DNA from: Desulfacinum hydrothermale DSM 13146
GTDB taxonomy: Bacteria > Desulfobacterota > Syntrophobacteria > Syntrophobacterales > DSM-9756
Reading direction: 5' to 3'
Length of the DNA: 64,000 nt
Assembly (NCBI RefSeq): GCF_900176285.1
Contig: NZ_FWXF01000009.1
Location: forward strand, 1 to 64,000
Positions 19,510 to 28,587 of this stretch are shown here, one piece after another. The position numbers and the translations under genes were made by a program. The notes under the pieces are model-generated. The model had not been told where the DNA came from and made no database searches. It saw nothing but the letters and a program-made list of their open reading frames with translations. Each line of letters opens with the position of its first letter. Position 1 is the first letter of the stretch.

Positions 19510-19953
19510 ATGTTGGGACTGGTTCCTCGTGAAAGAAGGGAGTCGCTTCTGGCATGGCCGAGGGCCTTCGATTGGATGGACAGGTTCTTCGATGAAATGC
19601 TTCCGTCCGTGTGGGGAGAAGATCGCCCCATGGTGCCGGCCTTTGACGTCTCCGAGACGGAAGACAAGATCGTGGTCAAGGCCGATCTACCGGGCGTGGA
19701 AGCGAAGGACCTGGACATCAGCATCACCGACAACGTGCTGACGGTCAAAGGCGAGAAGAAGCAGGAAAAGGAGGAGAAGGGCGAGTCCTACCACCGCGTT
19801 GAACGCCGCTTCGGCTCCTTTGCCCGATCCATCGCGCTTCCGGCGGACGTGAAGTCCGAAGGCGTGGAGGCCGTCTATCGTGACGGTGTGCTTCGGATCG
19901 AGATCCCCAAGAGCGAACGCTCTCGGCAGAAGAAGATTGCGGTCAAGCACTAA
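19510..19953 (+). CDS. Small heat-shock protein Hsp20
   Basis: 147 residues with an alpha-crystallin domain: PAFDVSETEDKIVVKADLPGVEAKDLDISI, DNVLTVKGEKKQEKEEKGESYHRVERRFGSFARSIALP, and the closing GVLRIEIPKSE. These proteins are ATP-independent holdases that form oligomers and keep unfolding proteins soluble. AAAGGAGG sits about eight bases before the ATG. It stands alone between a good promoter and a strong terminator, so it is probably a single-gene unit. Confidence 0.95.
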   Translation: MLGLVPRERRESLLAWPRAFDWMDRFFDEMLPSVWGEDRPMVPAFDVSETEDKIVVKADLPGVEAKDLDISITDNVLTVKGEKKQEKEEKGESYHRVERRFGSFARSIALPADVKSEGVEAVYRDGVLRIEIPKSERSRQKKIAVKH

Positions 19954-20013
19954 GGAGGATCTTCCCGCGAGTCGCCTCGATGAAGCGATGGCGAAGAGAC
20001 AACCTGTTATGCG

Positions 20014-20045
20014 AAAGAGCGGGGCGTAGGCCCCGCTCTTTTTTT
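20014..20045 (+). terminator. Intrinsic terminator after the Hsp20 gene
   Basis: AGAGCGGGGC pairs with GCCCCGCTCT around GTAG, followed by a run of T (20040-20045). Confidence 0.9.
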
Positions 20046-20269
20046 GACGCATCCAAGGCCATGAGCCCTGGCAAAGGTTCGACCAGCTGCGGCTTAGGCA
20101 TGGCTTTCCATGTGGCAGGCCCCATAGATATGCATAGGTAACCCCCACGGTTGTGGTATGGGCCGCGAAGGTCGGGTTCGGTTCCCATTCCCCCTTAAAT
20201 TGAGCGATTCCAATGCACGCACGGTCTAATGAACCGGGCACCATTCCCAGAGAGCCTATTTGGGCGGTC

Positions 20270-20925
20270 CAGTGTCCATTCGAACGATGATGGGCACGTC
20301 CAGTCGATAGCGCTTGCGGATTCTGGCTACCGCGTGGCGAACCATCTTCTCGACCGTATCGCCGTTGTTGCTATGTGCATCTCCACGGCAAAACGCCGCA
20401 TCGATCACGTATTGGCACCAGGTCATCTGCAAGGGCTAAAATCCCTTGACGCGTTTGTAGGTGGGTCTGACGCCGTGGCGCACCTTGGCCTCGTCATTGT
20501 CCATGACCATGGTATCGATGCCCAAAATGACTACATCGGGCGCTTCTAGCTTGAGGCGCCACAAAAACATCCGTTGCAAAAGGTGTCGGAACAGGTAGAT
20601 GCGCGGCCACCGGAAAGAGCGAAAGAAACGCTTCACACTGTGGGAAGAAAGCATGCTGGTGGACTCGCTCTCTATGACGGCGGCATAGCCCGCATCCTTG
20701 GCCAAGGTGTCAAAGAAGACCAGATGTCGACTGGTACCATGCAAGAAAAAACACAGCAGCTGTTTGAAAATCTCTGTGACCGGTTGCCCCTTGCGACTGC
20801 GACGCATGGAGCCGAAAAAGTATCGATCTGCGGGAAGGTCTGGATGTTGCGAAGATAGCGGACAAACAGACCCAAACCACCCCGCCCGGTGATCGTCTCC
20901 TTGGTCACTTCCACGCCATTGATTG
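20270..20925 (-). pseudogene. Decayed IS1380-type transposase remnant
   Basis: On the minus strand, pieces of one transposase lie in two frames: TGRGGLGLFVRYLRNIQTF first, then MRRSRKGQPVTEIFKQLLCFF, MLSSHSVKRFFRSFRWPR and VILGIDTMVMDNDEAK after a frameshift near 20825. A TAG interrupts the reading after YKRVKGF (about 20438), and similarity resumes beyond it (PLQMTW, GDTVEKMVRHAVARIRKRYR) until the element stops abruptly near 20270, with the carboxy-terminal half missing. The IS1380 assignment is from recalled motifs. It is inactive. Confidence 0.75.
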
Positions 20926-20999
20926 TCGCTTTATTAATCGTTCTTTTGGGTTAAAAGTATGCAGCGACACATCTGCCGTGATATAGTCTTATGGATAGG

Positions 21000-21330
21000 C
21001 GCAATTTCACCGATTAAGGATCGATCGAATTCGGTCGCATTTGCCATGGTCCCCCCGTCTCCGTTGCCAAGGCGCGAGGATTCTCTCGGTCGAAGGGCCA
21101 GCGTACAGGGTTGTTGAGGATATCAAGATGTAGGGGCACGGCGCCGCCGTGCCCCTACTGTTCAGGGATTCCTCATCACGGATAATGTGCTCGTAATAGT
21201 TGCGTTGCCACACAACACCCCCCGATATGCCCTGCAGGCCGTTGATGCGCTGGGTAACAGCGGATTTGAACGCACGGATGATTGTGGGGATGGAACCGGG
21301 CACCGGTTTGCCGAATTGTTCCAGGGTAGG
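21000..21330 (-). pseudogene. REP-associated tyrosine transposase (RAYT) remnant split by a palindrome
   Basis: The minus strand encodes the carboxy-terminal half of a Y1/RAYT transposase: GSIPTIIRAFKSAVTQRING, GGVVWQRNYYEHIIRDEESLN, then, after a 29-base palindrome, ILNNPVRWPFDRENPRALAT in another frame. The amino-terminal part with the catalytic HxH is missing; a second palindrome marks the place where it ends. The gene is therefore dead, and one of its likely substrate repeats sits inside it. Confidence 0.75.
21130..21158. repeat. 29-bp REP palindrome, copy 1
   Basis: GTAGGGGCACGGC, spacer GCC, then its exact reverse complement. CAAGAT precedes it. An identical palindrome lies at 21326-21354 with ATCTTG after it, so the two copies are inverted with respect to each other. 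Confidence 0.85.
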
Positions 21331-21354
21331 GGCACGGCGCCGCCGTGCCCCTAC
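21326..21354. repeat. 29-bp REP palindrome, copy 2
   Basis: Identical core to the copy at 21130, in the opposite orientation as judged by the flanking ATCTTG. The pair brackets a 167-base piece of the RAYT remnant. Confidence 0.85.
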
Positions 21355-21608
21355 ATCTTGAAGGCGGCTAACAGTCGCAGCACCGGCATGAGACACGAGG
21401 GCTCGAGGCGGAGGCCGGCGGGCGCACTGTCCGAGGAAGACCGTTTCCCGACGGCCCATCTGGGTTCCCCAACCGAGCAGGAGGTGGGACCCCCGGATGA
21501 CCAGGAAGGGGCCTTCTGAAACCGGGAGCGCACCGGCAACGTCCAGGTGGGTTCACGGGCCACTTGACAGAAGGCCCAAAGTCTGACAAGGAAGAGGGGA
21601 CTGCACAA

Positions 21609-21782
21609 GGTTTCCAGCATCCCGGAACACGGTGCGAATCCGTGGCGGTCCCGCCGCTGTGATCGGGGATGAGAGGCAGCCTGGATCCGCCGCCGGGCGG
21701 ATCGGTCACTTTCGGGGCTCACCCCGGGGGGAAGGCCGCTGCCTTTCAGATGATCCGAGAGCCAGAAGACCTGCTGGAAACC
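21609..21782 (+). ncRNA. Cobalamin riboswitch
   Basis: A closing helix of 11 perfect pairs (GGTTTCCAGCA with TGCTGGAAACC) encloses the hallmarks of the class: GGTGCGAATCC with its partner, GCCGCTGTGAT, CGGGGATGAGAG, a GGTCACTT segment, and the B12-box-like GAGCCAGAAGACC near the 3' end. It binds adenosylcobalamin or a relative and controls the genes that follow. A terminator hairpin lies 28 bases downstream, so control is probably by premature termination. The genes controlled are a peptide and a radical SAM enzyme, not cobalamin synthesis or transport. Confidence 0.93.
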
Positions 21783-21810
21783 TGGGTGCCGGGCGACTGA
21801 TGGCAAAGGG

Positions 21811-21855
21811 AGCCCGGAGGCGATCCGCGCGAACGGATCGGCTCCGGGCTTTTTC
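21811..21855 (+). terminator. Terminator of the cobalamin riboswitch
   Basis: AGCCCGGAG and GCGATCCG pair with CGGATCG and CTCCGGGCT, followed by TTTTTCTTT. Its place directly after the aptamer and before the peptide gene indicates transcription attenuation. Confidence 0.85.
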
Positions 21856-21902
21856 TTTGGGCCCAAGGCCGCTGAAACCCAACCCCAAAAGGAGGAAGAA
21901 CC

Positions 21903-22010
21903 ATGAAGCACCAGACCCAAAAGATCGTTTCCTATCGGCGTCGTTGCAAGGAACTGGGCAAGAACACGGGCCTGTCCCACTACATCCTGCTCACCCCCAA
22001 AGCCAAATAG
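21903..22010 (+). CDS. cbpA: Short precursor peptide of a radical-SAM modification cassette (CbpA-like)
   Basis: A 35-residue peptide starting MKHQTQKIVSYRRRCKE and ending LLTPKAK, with AAAAGGAGG six bases or so before the ATG. It is basic, has a single Cys (residue 15) and two Tyr, and no signal peptide. It lies between a cobalamin riboswitch with terminator and a radical SAM/SPASM gene 15 bases downstream, the arrangement I recall for the CbpA/CbpB families of Haft-type HMMs. It is therefore the likely substrate of that enzyme. The modification and final role are not known to me. Confidence 0.75.
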   Translation: MKHQTQKIVSYRRRCKELGKNTGLSHYILLTPKAK

Positions 22011-22025
22011 GACCGAGGCGAATCC

Positions 22026-23402
22026 ATGAACAACCAAACGGCTCGGCATGCCAACACCGGCTATGGCCCCACCTTTTCCGTCCTGGACATCGGCCTGGAA
22101 GACCGGGTGGCAGTGGTGGAGGCCGATACGGCCTTCTGGGCGATTGTGGAAAAGCAATCCCTGGATGAGGCGCTGTCCGGTTCGCTGGTGGACAGGTTCC
22201 ATGAGGAACGGGAGGGTTTCGAGCGCGAGATGCACCATCTGCGTTTCGGACTCAAGCCCTCCGCCGCCTATTTCAATCCCACGGAAAGGTGCAACTTCAA
22301 TTGCTCCTACTGCTACCTGCCCGAATCGATGCGTCGCGACGGCAAGACCATGACCCCGGAGGAGCTCTGCGGGGCCTTGGAACGGCTGCTCGGCTACTTT
22401 GAATCCCACATGCCCAAAGGCGTGAAGCCGCAGCTCATCTTCCATGGCGCCGAACCCATGCTGGCCCGAGACGCCGTTTTTGAAGGCATCGACCGCTACC
22501 GGGATCGGTTCCATTTCGGCGTCCAGACCAATGCGACCCTCCTGGACGATGAGGCCATCGAGTTCCTCACATCCCGGGGGGTGGGGATCGGCATCTCTTT
22601 GGATGCCGCCGACCCAGGCCTGGCCGACGCCACCCGCAAGAACTGGAACGGCACGGGAGCCTTCGCCCAGGTGGTGCGGGTCATGGAACGGCTGGCCGGC
22701 TATCCCGCTTTCAATGTGATCACCACGGTCACTCGGCTCAATGTGGAGCAATTGGAGACCATGGTGGACTTTTATCACAGAGCGGGTGTGGCTGTGGTCA
22801 TGTTCAATCCGGTGCGATGCACTCAGAAGGGGGGCTTGGAGCTGAAGCCTGACAATGAGCTCTTCGCCCGGTCCTTTTGCAGGGCTTTGGACCGAACCTA
22901 CGAGCTCTACGATCAGACCGGACGAAAGCTGGTGGTGGCCAACTTCGCCAATGTGCTGGCCGCTGTGGCCGGTCCCACGGGGCGGCGGCTTATGTGCGAC
23001 ATCTCGCCCTGCGGCGGGGGGCGTTGCTTCGTGGCCGTCTCCGCCCACGGGGATCTTTTCCCATGCAGTGAATTCATCGGCTTTCCGGAATACCGTGGCG
23101 GCAATCTGTACGAGGATGACCTGAACGCGGTCCTGGAAAGCCCGCCTTTCAAGGAAATCACCATGCGCAAGGTGGAAGACATCGCCCCTTGCGCATCCTG
23201 TGCCATCCGGCATTTCTGCGGGGCGCCATGCCCGGCGGAGGTGCGGATGGTCTCGGGAACCGTGAAGGCTCCCAGTCCCTATTGCCAGTTCTACGAGGAA
23301 CAGGTGCGTTACGCCTTCCGGGTTCTCGCCCAGGGGCGCGAAGCGGCCTACCTGTGGGACGGTTGGGACCAGGAGACGGAAGAAACCTTCAGGTGTACCT
23401 AA
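22026..23402 (+). CDS. cbpB: Peptide-modifying radical SAM/SPASM enzyme (CbpB-like)
   Basis: 458 residues. The radical SAM motif is NPTERCNFNCSYCYLPE (CxxxCxxC, ~residues 91-98), followed by LIFHGAEPML, GVQTNATLL and GIGISLDA strand motifs of the barrel. The carboxy-terminal SPASM-type region has CDISPCGGGRCF, FPCSEF, and CASCAIRHFCGAPCP plus a final SPYCQFYEE, enough Cys for two auxiliary [4Fe-4S] clusters. The amino-terminal ~80 residues (FSVLDIGLEDRVAVVEADTAFW) resemble a small peptide-binding domain. It should generate a 5'-deoxyadenosyl radical and modify the 35-residue peptide encoded just upstream. Both genes share the cobalamin riboswitch. Confidence 0.88.
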   Translation: MNNQTARHANTGYGPTFSVLDIGLEDRVAVVEADTAFWAIVEKQSLDEALSGSLVDRFHEEREGFEREMHHLRFGLKPSAAYFNPTERCNFNCSYCYLPESMRRDGKTMTPEELCGALERLLGYFESHMPKGVKPQLIFHGAEPMLARDAVFEGIDRYRDRFHFGVQTNATLLDDEAIEFLTSRGVGIGISLDAADPGLADATRKNWNGTGAFAQVVRVMERLAGYPAFNVITTVTRLNVEQLETMVDFYHRAGVAVVMFNPVRCTQKGGLELKPDNELFARSFCRALDRTYELYDQTGRKLVVANFANVLAAVAGPTGRRLMCDISPCGGGRCFVAVSAHGDLFPCSEFIGFPEYRGGNLYEDDLNAVLESPPFKEITMRKVEDIAPCASCAIRHFCGAPCPAEVRMVSGTVKAPSPYCQFYEEQVRYAFRVLAQGREAAYLWDGWDQETEETFRCT

Positions 23403-23521
23403 ATTCCATGGCGGCCTTGGGTTCTGGCGCCCAGGGGCCGGGGAGGGCGGCTCCCTGGCCCCTGGGGGCATGGAAGGCGGCCGTGGCCCCTCAGGGCGCC
23501 GTTTGCCCACGCAGCCTCCAA

Positions 23522-25450
23522 TCATCGAGAATCGGGCGCCAGCGGTTCCAGCCGAACACACTGGGCGTAATAGGCGGCCCCTCCTCCCATGTCCGTGGAG
23601 GTGGCGGCAATGAGCTGGTTGGCCCCACCGCCCAGATGCATCCAATCCCCCCGCCGATACACCACCACATCGGGTGCCAGCCGGGCATCCAAAGTCACCT
23701 CCACCTTCAGCTGTCCCAAGGGCGAGACAAGCCATGCCGGACCATGGACGCTCACATTCCAGGCCCGGGCTGTGTCCGGATGAACCCAGACGCGCGGCGG
23801 GATGCGATGATCCTCGGGGGCTATCTGGGAATGGGTGGCGGAGCGGCGAATGAGCGTGAGGAGCCGCAAGGGGTAGTGAGGAGGGGGCGGCGGTTCTTCG
23901 TGCAGGATGGACGGAACGCGGGCCAAGCCGTCCTGGTGGTCAAAATGCATCCCTTCGTGGGCCACGCGGGGACGGGCGGCCCGCACAAACGCCCGCTTTC
24001 GAAGTTCTTCCAAAGAAAGTTGGAGCCACGGGGACGAAAGGGCCTGGTTGAGGCACTCTTGCCTGTCTGGAAGGATGAGTGGCGGATCGAGCCGTTGCGC
24101 CAACGCGTGGATGATGGAGGCATCGTCGCGCGCAGAGCCCGGTGGGCATACCACGGCGGGAGCATAGTGCACGTAGTCGTGCAAAAAGGATCCCACCACA
24201 TCTTCCTGTTCCAGCATGAGCGTCGAAGGAAGGATGAGATCCGCGCAGCGCGCGGTGTCGGTCATGAAGGCATCGACCACGACCACGAAATCGACCGCCT
24301 GCAAAGCCGCTTGGGTGCGCCGGGAATCGGGCGCCTGATTGACCACGTTGGACCCATTGATCCAGACGAAGCGGATGGGTGGGTCCTTCGCTTCTTGGAT
24401 GGCCCGTCCCAGGGCCCAAATGGGCAGGGTGCGGGGGGGCGGCCCGGTCCGGGCCCACGCGGTGTTGAAGTTTCTCAGAGAAAGGATGCCGAATCGACTG
24501 CCGCCGCCGGCCACTCCCACATTCCCGGTCAAAAGCGCCAAGGCATTGATGAACCGGACGTTTTCCCCGCCCCATGGGTGGCGCTGAAGCCCCCAACCCA
24601 CCAGAGTGGCCGTGGGCCCGGGGGCTCCGTACCAGTCCGCCAAAAAAACGGCATCGTCCAGGCACACGCCGCCGGCCTGGAGCAGATGCTCCAGGGGCGT
24701 GCGGGCCAGGAGATCGCGCAGGGCTTCCACGTTCGCCGTTCGTTCCATGGCGGGCTGGGACCAGGCGCTGCGATGGAGTAGAATCTTCAAAACGGCGGCT
24801 GCCAGAAATCGGTCCGTGCCGGGACGGATCCCAATGGCGTGGTCCGTGTAGGGCCCGTTGCCGTCGCCTCCCGGCGAGATGGAGACCACCGGAAGACCCT
24901 GGCGGCGCAGGGACCGCACGAGAGCCGCCAGGTGAACGGAACTTCTGGACAGATCCCGGCCCCAGTTGACCAGCCGTCGGGCATGTTGCAGATCTTCCAG
25001 GGCGTTGCAATCCAGCGAGCCGAAATCCGCTTCGAAGGCGGCGATGCCGGCCGCATCGCAAAGGGCTCCCTCGGTGGTGCTGGCTCCCAGAAGCCCAAAG
25101 AAGAGCGGCGGGATCTGTTTGAGAATCCCCCGGGCGCCGGCCCCCTGAATGTGCAAGATGGAGGCGGGGTCGTCTCGGCGGGCTGCCTGAAGCTTTTCCG
25201 CGCACCGATCCAAGGCCTCATCCCATGGGATGGAGGTCCACCCGGATGGGGTTCGTAGCAGGGGCCGCACGATGCGGTCGTGGCGGCCAAGGCGCTTGGG
25301 AAAGTTTCGAATCCTGGAGCAAAGGAATCCCTTGGTGATGGGATGATCGGGGTTTCCCCGCAACGTCAGGGAACCGTCCTCGTTTTGTTCCACCAGCAAA
25401 GAACAGGTGTCAGGACAATCCTGGGTGCAGGCGGTGAGCCGGGTGCGCAT
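23522..25450 (-). CDS. Molybdopterin-dependent oxidoreductase (bis-MGD type)
   Basis: About 642 residues. An amino-terminal [4Fe-4S] motif (ACTQDCPDTCSLL plus GFLCSR) and the Mo/W-bisMGD fold segments follow: ILHIQGAGARGILKQIPPLFFGLLGASTTEGALCDAAG, NWGRDLSRSSVH, GVAGGGSRFGI, WINGSNVVNQAPD, DTARCADLILPSTLMLEQEDVVGS, and a carboxy-terminal dinucleotide-binding domain. It looks like the anaerobic 'BisC-like' dehydrogenase group; no selenocysteine TGA and no signal peptide are seen, and the substrate cannot be named. ATG 25450 is chosen for GGGAG eight bases upstream. No partner subunit genes adjoin it, so it may work alone or with soluble carriers. Confidence 0.85.
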   Translation of the reverse strand: MRTRLTACTQDCPDTCSLLVEQNEDGSLTLRGNPDHPITKGFLCSRIRNFPKRLGRHDRIVRPLLRTPSGWTSIPWDEALDRCAEKLQAARRDDPASILHIQGAGARGILKQIPPLFFGLLGASTTEGALCDAAGIAAFEADFGSLDCNALEDLQHARRLVNWGRDLSRSSVHLAALVRSLRRQGLPVVSISPGGDGNGPYTDHAIGIRPGTDRFLAAAVLKILLHRSAWSQPAMERTANVEALRDLLARTPLEHLLQAGGVCLDDAVFLADWYGAPGPTATLVGWGLQRHPWGGENVRFINALALLTGNVGVAGGGSRFGILSLRNFNTAWARTGPPPRTLPIWALGRAIQEAKDPPIRFVWINGSNVVNQAPDSRRTQAALQAVDFVVVVDAFMTDTARCADLILPSTLMLEQEDVVGSFLHDYVHYAPAVVCPPGSARDDASIIHALAQRLDPPLILPDRQECLNQALSSPWLQLSLEELRKRAFVRAARPRVAHEGMHFDHQDGLARVPSILHEEPPPPPHYPLRLLTLIRRSATHSQIAPEDHRIPPRVWVHPDTARAWNVSVHGPAWLVSPLGQLKVEVTLDARLAPDVVVYRRGDWMHLGGGANQLIAATSTDMGGGAAYYAQCVRLEPLAPDSR

Positions 25451-25471
25451 GGAGCAGTCTCCCGTTGGCAA

Positions 25472-25957
25472 TCATTTCGTTTCCGGTGGTTCGGGCTGGG
25501 GAAGGTTTTGCAACAATTGAAACGCCGCCCCCAGTCGCCGAGCCAGGTTCATGAAGGCCGCCGGCAGCGGCACTTCCCGATCCACCAGCAGGATGCCATG
25601 GTCTTTGGCCGCCGCCAGGGTTTCCTCGCTGTCGATTCCCTCCTGACGATCACACAAAAACTGAACGCGCAAGGCGTCTGTGAGCGGGATGCGCATGTCC
25701 TCCAGATCCACGGCGATCCGGTCGATGATGGACTGGATGCGCTGCGCGTTGGCCTCGGCGAAGGAACGGTGAGGCTCCTGGGGATTGGGGGTGCCGAAGA
25801 CCTGGTTGACAACCGCCCCGGCCAGGCGGGCCGTGTCGGTGGCGTCTTTTCCCACACCCGATTCGCTCAGGTGTTCTTTGAGCCTTTTGAAAAAGACCAT
25901 CTTGATGATGTGGACCCCTTCGCGCAGCACGGGGACCAGCCGGGTGGTATCGGACAT
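25472..25957 (-). CDS. Conserved-looking hypothetical protein
   Basis: About 161 residues, soluble, mainly helical (RLVPVLREGVHIIKMVFFKRLKEHLS, FAEANAQRIQSIIDRIAVDLEDMRIPLTDALRVQFLCDRQEG, PAAFMNLARRLGAAFQLLQ). AAGGAG stands nine bases before the ATG. It lies 21 bases upstream of the molybdopterin oxidoreductase on the same strand and is probably transcribed with it, so a chaperone or regulatory role for that enzyme is possible, but no family is recognised. Confidence 0.65.
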   Translation of the reverse strand: MSDTTRLVPVLREGVHIIKMVFFKRLKEHLSESGVGKDATDTARLAGAVVNQVFGTPNPQEPHRSFAEANAQRIQSIIDRIAVDLEDMRIPLTDALRVQFLCDRQEGIDSEETLAAAKDHGILLVDREVPLPAAFMNLARRLGAAFQLLQNLPQPEPPETK

Positions 25958-26004
25958 CGCTGCACACTCCTTTTGCATGGGCAAGGCTTGAATGGAAAGA
26001 TGGG

Positions 26005-26496
26005 TCAAAAGAGATGGGGATAACGGGTTCGAAGCGCCGAAACCGATTTGGGTTCGCGCAACAGGCGCCATGGAATGAGGGGATAAGTAAAGAAACGTCC
26101 GTGGCTTGCGGACACCCCCCCGCGGATGATCCAAAAGAGGTCCGTGACGGCCACGCACCACAGCCATAGGGCGCATATCGTGCCGGAAAGGATGAGCCCT
26201 CCCACGGCACCGTAGACAGTCATGGCTGCCTGAAAGTTGAGGGCTTCACGGCCCGCAAAATCGATCCACGGGGAATCCTTTCGTTTGTAGAGCCAGACAA
26301 CCAGCGGACAGAGGAGATGGCCCACGGGAAGCCACAGGGTACTGGTGGGGATCCACCAGATGGCGCCCAACAGGGCGCTGAAATGGCACATACATGCCCA
26401 GGTGTGGGCCTCGTCGGTGTTGCCCGCGATCCGGTCCACGTCGCGCTCGTCTGCAGGGGGCCTTTTCGACCGGGGCTCGCTCTTTTTTGCGTCCAT
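26005..26496 (-). CDS. DUF4870-type small membrane protein
   Basis: 163 residues with a charged amino terminus and three or four membrane helices: HFSALLGAIWWIPTSTLWLPVGHLLCPLVVWL, then the typical DUF4870 segment SPWIDFAGREALNFQAAMTVYGAVGGLIL and a further hydrophobic stretch (ALWLWCVAVTDLFWII). Function of the family is unknown. AAGG immediately precedes the ATG. It runs toward the oxidoreductase genes, 48 bases away, and could share their transcript. Confidence 0.8.
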   Translation of the reverse strand: MDAKKSEPRSKRPPADERDVDRIAGNTDEAHTWACMCHFSALLGAIWWIPTSTLWLPVGHLLCPLVVWLYKRKDSPWIDFAGREALNFQAAMTVYGAVGGLILSGTICALWLWCVAVTDLFWIIRGGVSASHGRFFTYPLIPWRLLREPKSVSALRTRYPHLF

Positions 26497-26967
26497 TCCT
26501 TATTGCCCCCAATGAGGGTTTCCACAAGCCCAGGGAATCAAAGCTGGATTCCATGTTCCAAGAAAGGATAGCATAGAAAGACGCCTTGGGTAAAACGGAT
26601 GGAACGGTGCAAAACGGCAAAGAGATCCGGATGAGCTCGGGGGAGGCGGTTTCTGGGAAGCGGCCGGGGAATGGATCTTCGGCTCAAGAGGCCGGGAAAT
26701 TTTCATTCCCGGCGTTTCCGTGGAGTTTCCGAACCGGGGGAAAGGCATCTATGGGAACCCCATCTGGCGGCGGGCGGTGCGCCCCGGCCTCTGAACGTGC
26801 GGTGGCTTTGACCCAGTCCTGAAGGGCGGCGCTCCGCCCAAACCAATCCTCCATAGGCTTTTGGGACACACCCATGGACGGTTTTTTCTTCTTTGCCCGT
26901 GGGGGCTGTGTTAGGCTCGCTTTGGCAGCACCATACATGTGTTCACCATATCAAAAGGGGGCATGGC
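26497..26967. other. 471-base gap without a convincing gene
   Basis: It separates the divergent DUF4870 and glutamate dehydrogenase genes and should contain both promoters, although none matches consensus well. A hairpin (GCCGGGAA and TTCCCGGC around ATTTTCA, 26691-26713) is visible, without a T tract. Open frames in it look random. Confidence 0.5.
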
Positions 26968-28218
26968 ATGAGTGAGGCGCTCAATCCTTTCAAGATTGCT
27001 CAGAAGCAGTTGGACAGGGCCGCAGAACGTTTGGGACTGGATCCAGCGACCCATGAGCTTCTACGTTGGCCCATGCGGGAATATGCCTTCACGCTGCCGG
27101 TGAAGATGGACGACGGCACCACCCGGGTTTTTCACGGTTTTCGGGTGCACTACAACACGGCCCGCGGTCCGGCCAAGGGGGGGTTGCGTTGGCATCCGGA
27201 CGAAACGCTGGACACGGTGCGAGCGCTGGCGGCATGGATGACTTGGAAGACGTCGGTGGTGGACATCCCTCTGGGCGGGGGCAAGGGAGGGATTGTCTGC
27301 AATCCCAAGGAACTTTCCGAGACGGAAAAGGAGCGTCTGGCGCGGGCCTACATGCGCGCCATCGCACAGGCCTTGGGCGTCACCCGGGACGTTCCGGCTC
27401 CGGACGTCTACACCACGCCGCAGATCATGGCCTGGATGATGGACGAATACGAGATGATCATGGGCGAGCATCATCCCGGGGTCATCACCGGAAAGCCCGT
27501 TCCCATCGGCGGTTCCAAGGGCCGAAACGACGCCACGGCGCGTGGGGGAATCTACGTCACCCGTGAAGCCGCCCGAGCCTACGGAATCGAATTGGACGGC
27601 CACACCATGGCGGTGCAGGGCTTTGGCAACGCGGGACAATTTGCGGCGCTCTTGGGTGAGCAACTGCTGGGGCTCAAACTGGTGGCGGCCTCCGATTCCA
27701 AGGGCGGGGTCTACAACCCCAAGGGAATCGATGCCAGGGCCCTGGTGGATTACAAGCTGCAAAACGGGTCGCTGCAGGGATTTCCGGACACGGAACCCAT
27801 CAGCAATGAGGATCTTCTGGAATTGGACGTGACGGTTCTTTTCCCCGCCGCCTTGGAGAACGTCATCACCGAAAAGAACGCCTCCAAGATACGAGCCCAA
27901 ATGATCTGCGAACTGGCCAACGGACCCACCACCCCCGATGCGGACGACATCCTTTTCGACAAGGGCGTGATCGTCCTGCCTGACTTTCTGGCCAACGCCG
28001 GCGGGGTGACGGTGTCCTATTTTGAGCAGGTTCAGAATACGTACAACTTCTACTGGGAACTCAAAGAGGTCCACTGGCGTCTGGATGAAAAGATGACCCG
28101 GGCCTTTCGGTCTGTGTACGACATGGGAATCCGCGAAAAGATCCACCTGCGGGAGGCGGCCTACCTGGTGAGTGTGGCCCGGGTTGCCGAGGCCTGCAAG
28201 CTGCGCGGCTGGGTCTAG
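26968..28218 (+). CDS. gdhA: Glutamate dehydrogenase
   Basis: 416 residues, the usual length of the hexameric small form. It has [19 protein letters not shown] around the glutamate-binding Lys, [17 protein letters not shown] with the catalytic Lys region, [17 protein letters not shown] with the catalytic Asp, and an NAD(P)-binding segment [12 protein letters not shown]. It interconverts glutamate with 2-oxoglutarate and ammonium in the cytoplasm. ATG 26968 has AGGGGG upstream; an upstream extension adds unrelated sequence. No operon partner is obvious. Confidence 0.96.
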   Translation: MSEALNPFKIAQKQLDRAAERLGLDPATHELLRWPMREYAFTLPVKMDDGTTRVFHGFRVHYNTARGPAKGGLRWHPDETLDTVRALAAWMTWKTSVVDIPLGGGKGGIVCNPKELSETEKERLARAYMRAIAQALGVTRDVPAPDVYTTPQIMAWMMDEYEMIMGEHHPGVITGKPVPIGGSKGRNDATARGGIYVTREAARAYGIELDGHTMAVQGFGNAGQFAALLGEQLLGLKLVAASDSKGGVYNPKGIDARALVDYKLQNGSLQGFPDTEPISNEDLLELDVTVLFPAALENVITEKNASKIRAQMICELANGPTTPDADDILFDKGVIVLPDFLANAGGVTVSYFEQVQNTYNFYWELKEVHWRLDEKMTRAFRSVYDMGIREKIHLREAAYLVSVARVAEACKLRGWV

Positions 28219-28587
28219 CCGGCCATGTCCGCCACGGGGTGGACGGCGGGCCGGTGCGAGCAGGAGGTCTTTTCGGCTGGCACACGGGACTGACGCGGCC
28301 TCACCGTCCCTTTCCGGTGCCGTGGCGACCCTCTCGCCCATATAACGAGCGCCATGGGAGGGTGCCCGGAAAAGGTCTCAGGCATAGGCGTCCGTCCTGC
28401 GGACATTGTCCATAGGGGCGACTCGCCCGATCGTCCTCATCGATTAAAGAACCTGTTGCTTTCATGCCGGCGGGACGTGGTTTCAGGGAAGGCCTAATGC
28501 GCCCGTTGTCCAACCTGTTTTCTTTTCACCGCCCACCGGGTATAAGATGGAGGCGCGGCAACCTGCCGCCTGGAAAGGAGTGCCTCC
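28219..28587. other. 369-base gap without a convincing gene
   Basis: GC-rich and full of short inverted repeats (for example GCGTCCGTCCTGCGGAC near 28388), but with no strong terminator T tract or recognisable RNA. It should carry the promoter of the following PPDK_N-type gene. Confidence 0.45.

Noticed and set aside
20436-20440. TAG in the IS1380-type remnant as a pyrrolysine or readthrough codon
   Set aside because: The same gene has a frameshift and a missing end, so it is simply decayed.
21130-21354. Two identical repeats as a CRISPR array
   Set aside because: They are inverted to each other, only two in number, perfect palindromes, and separated by transposase sequence.
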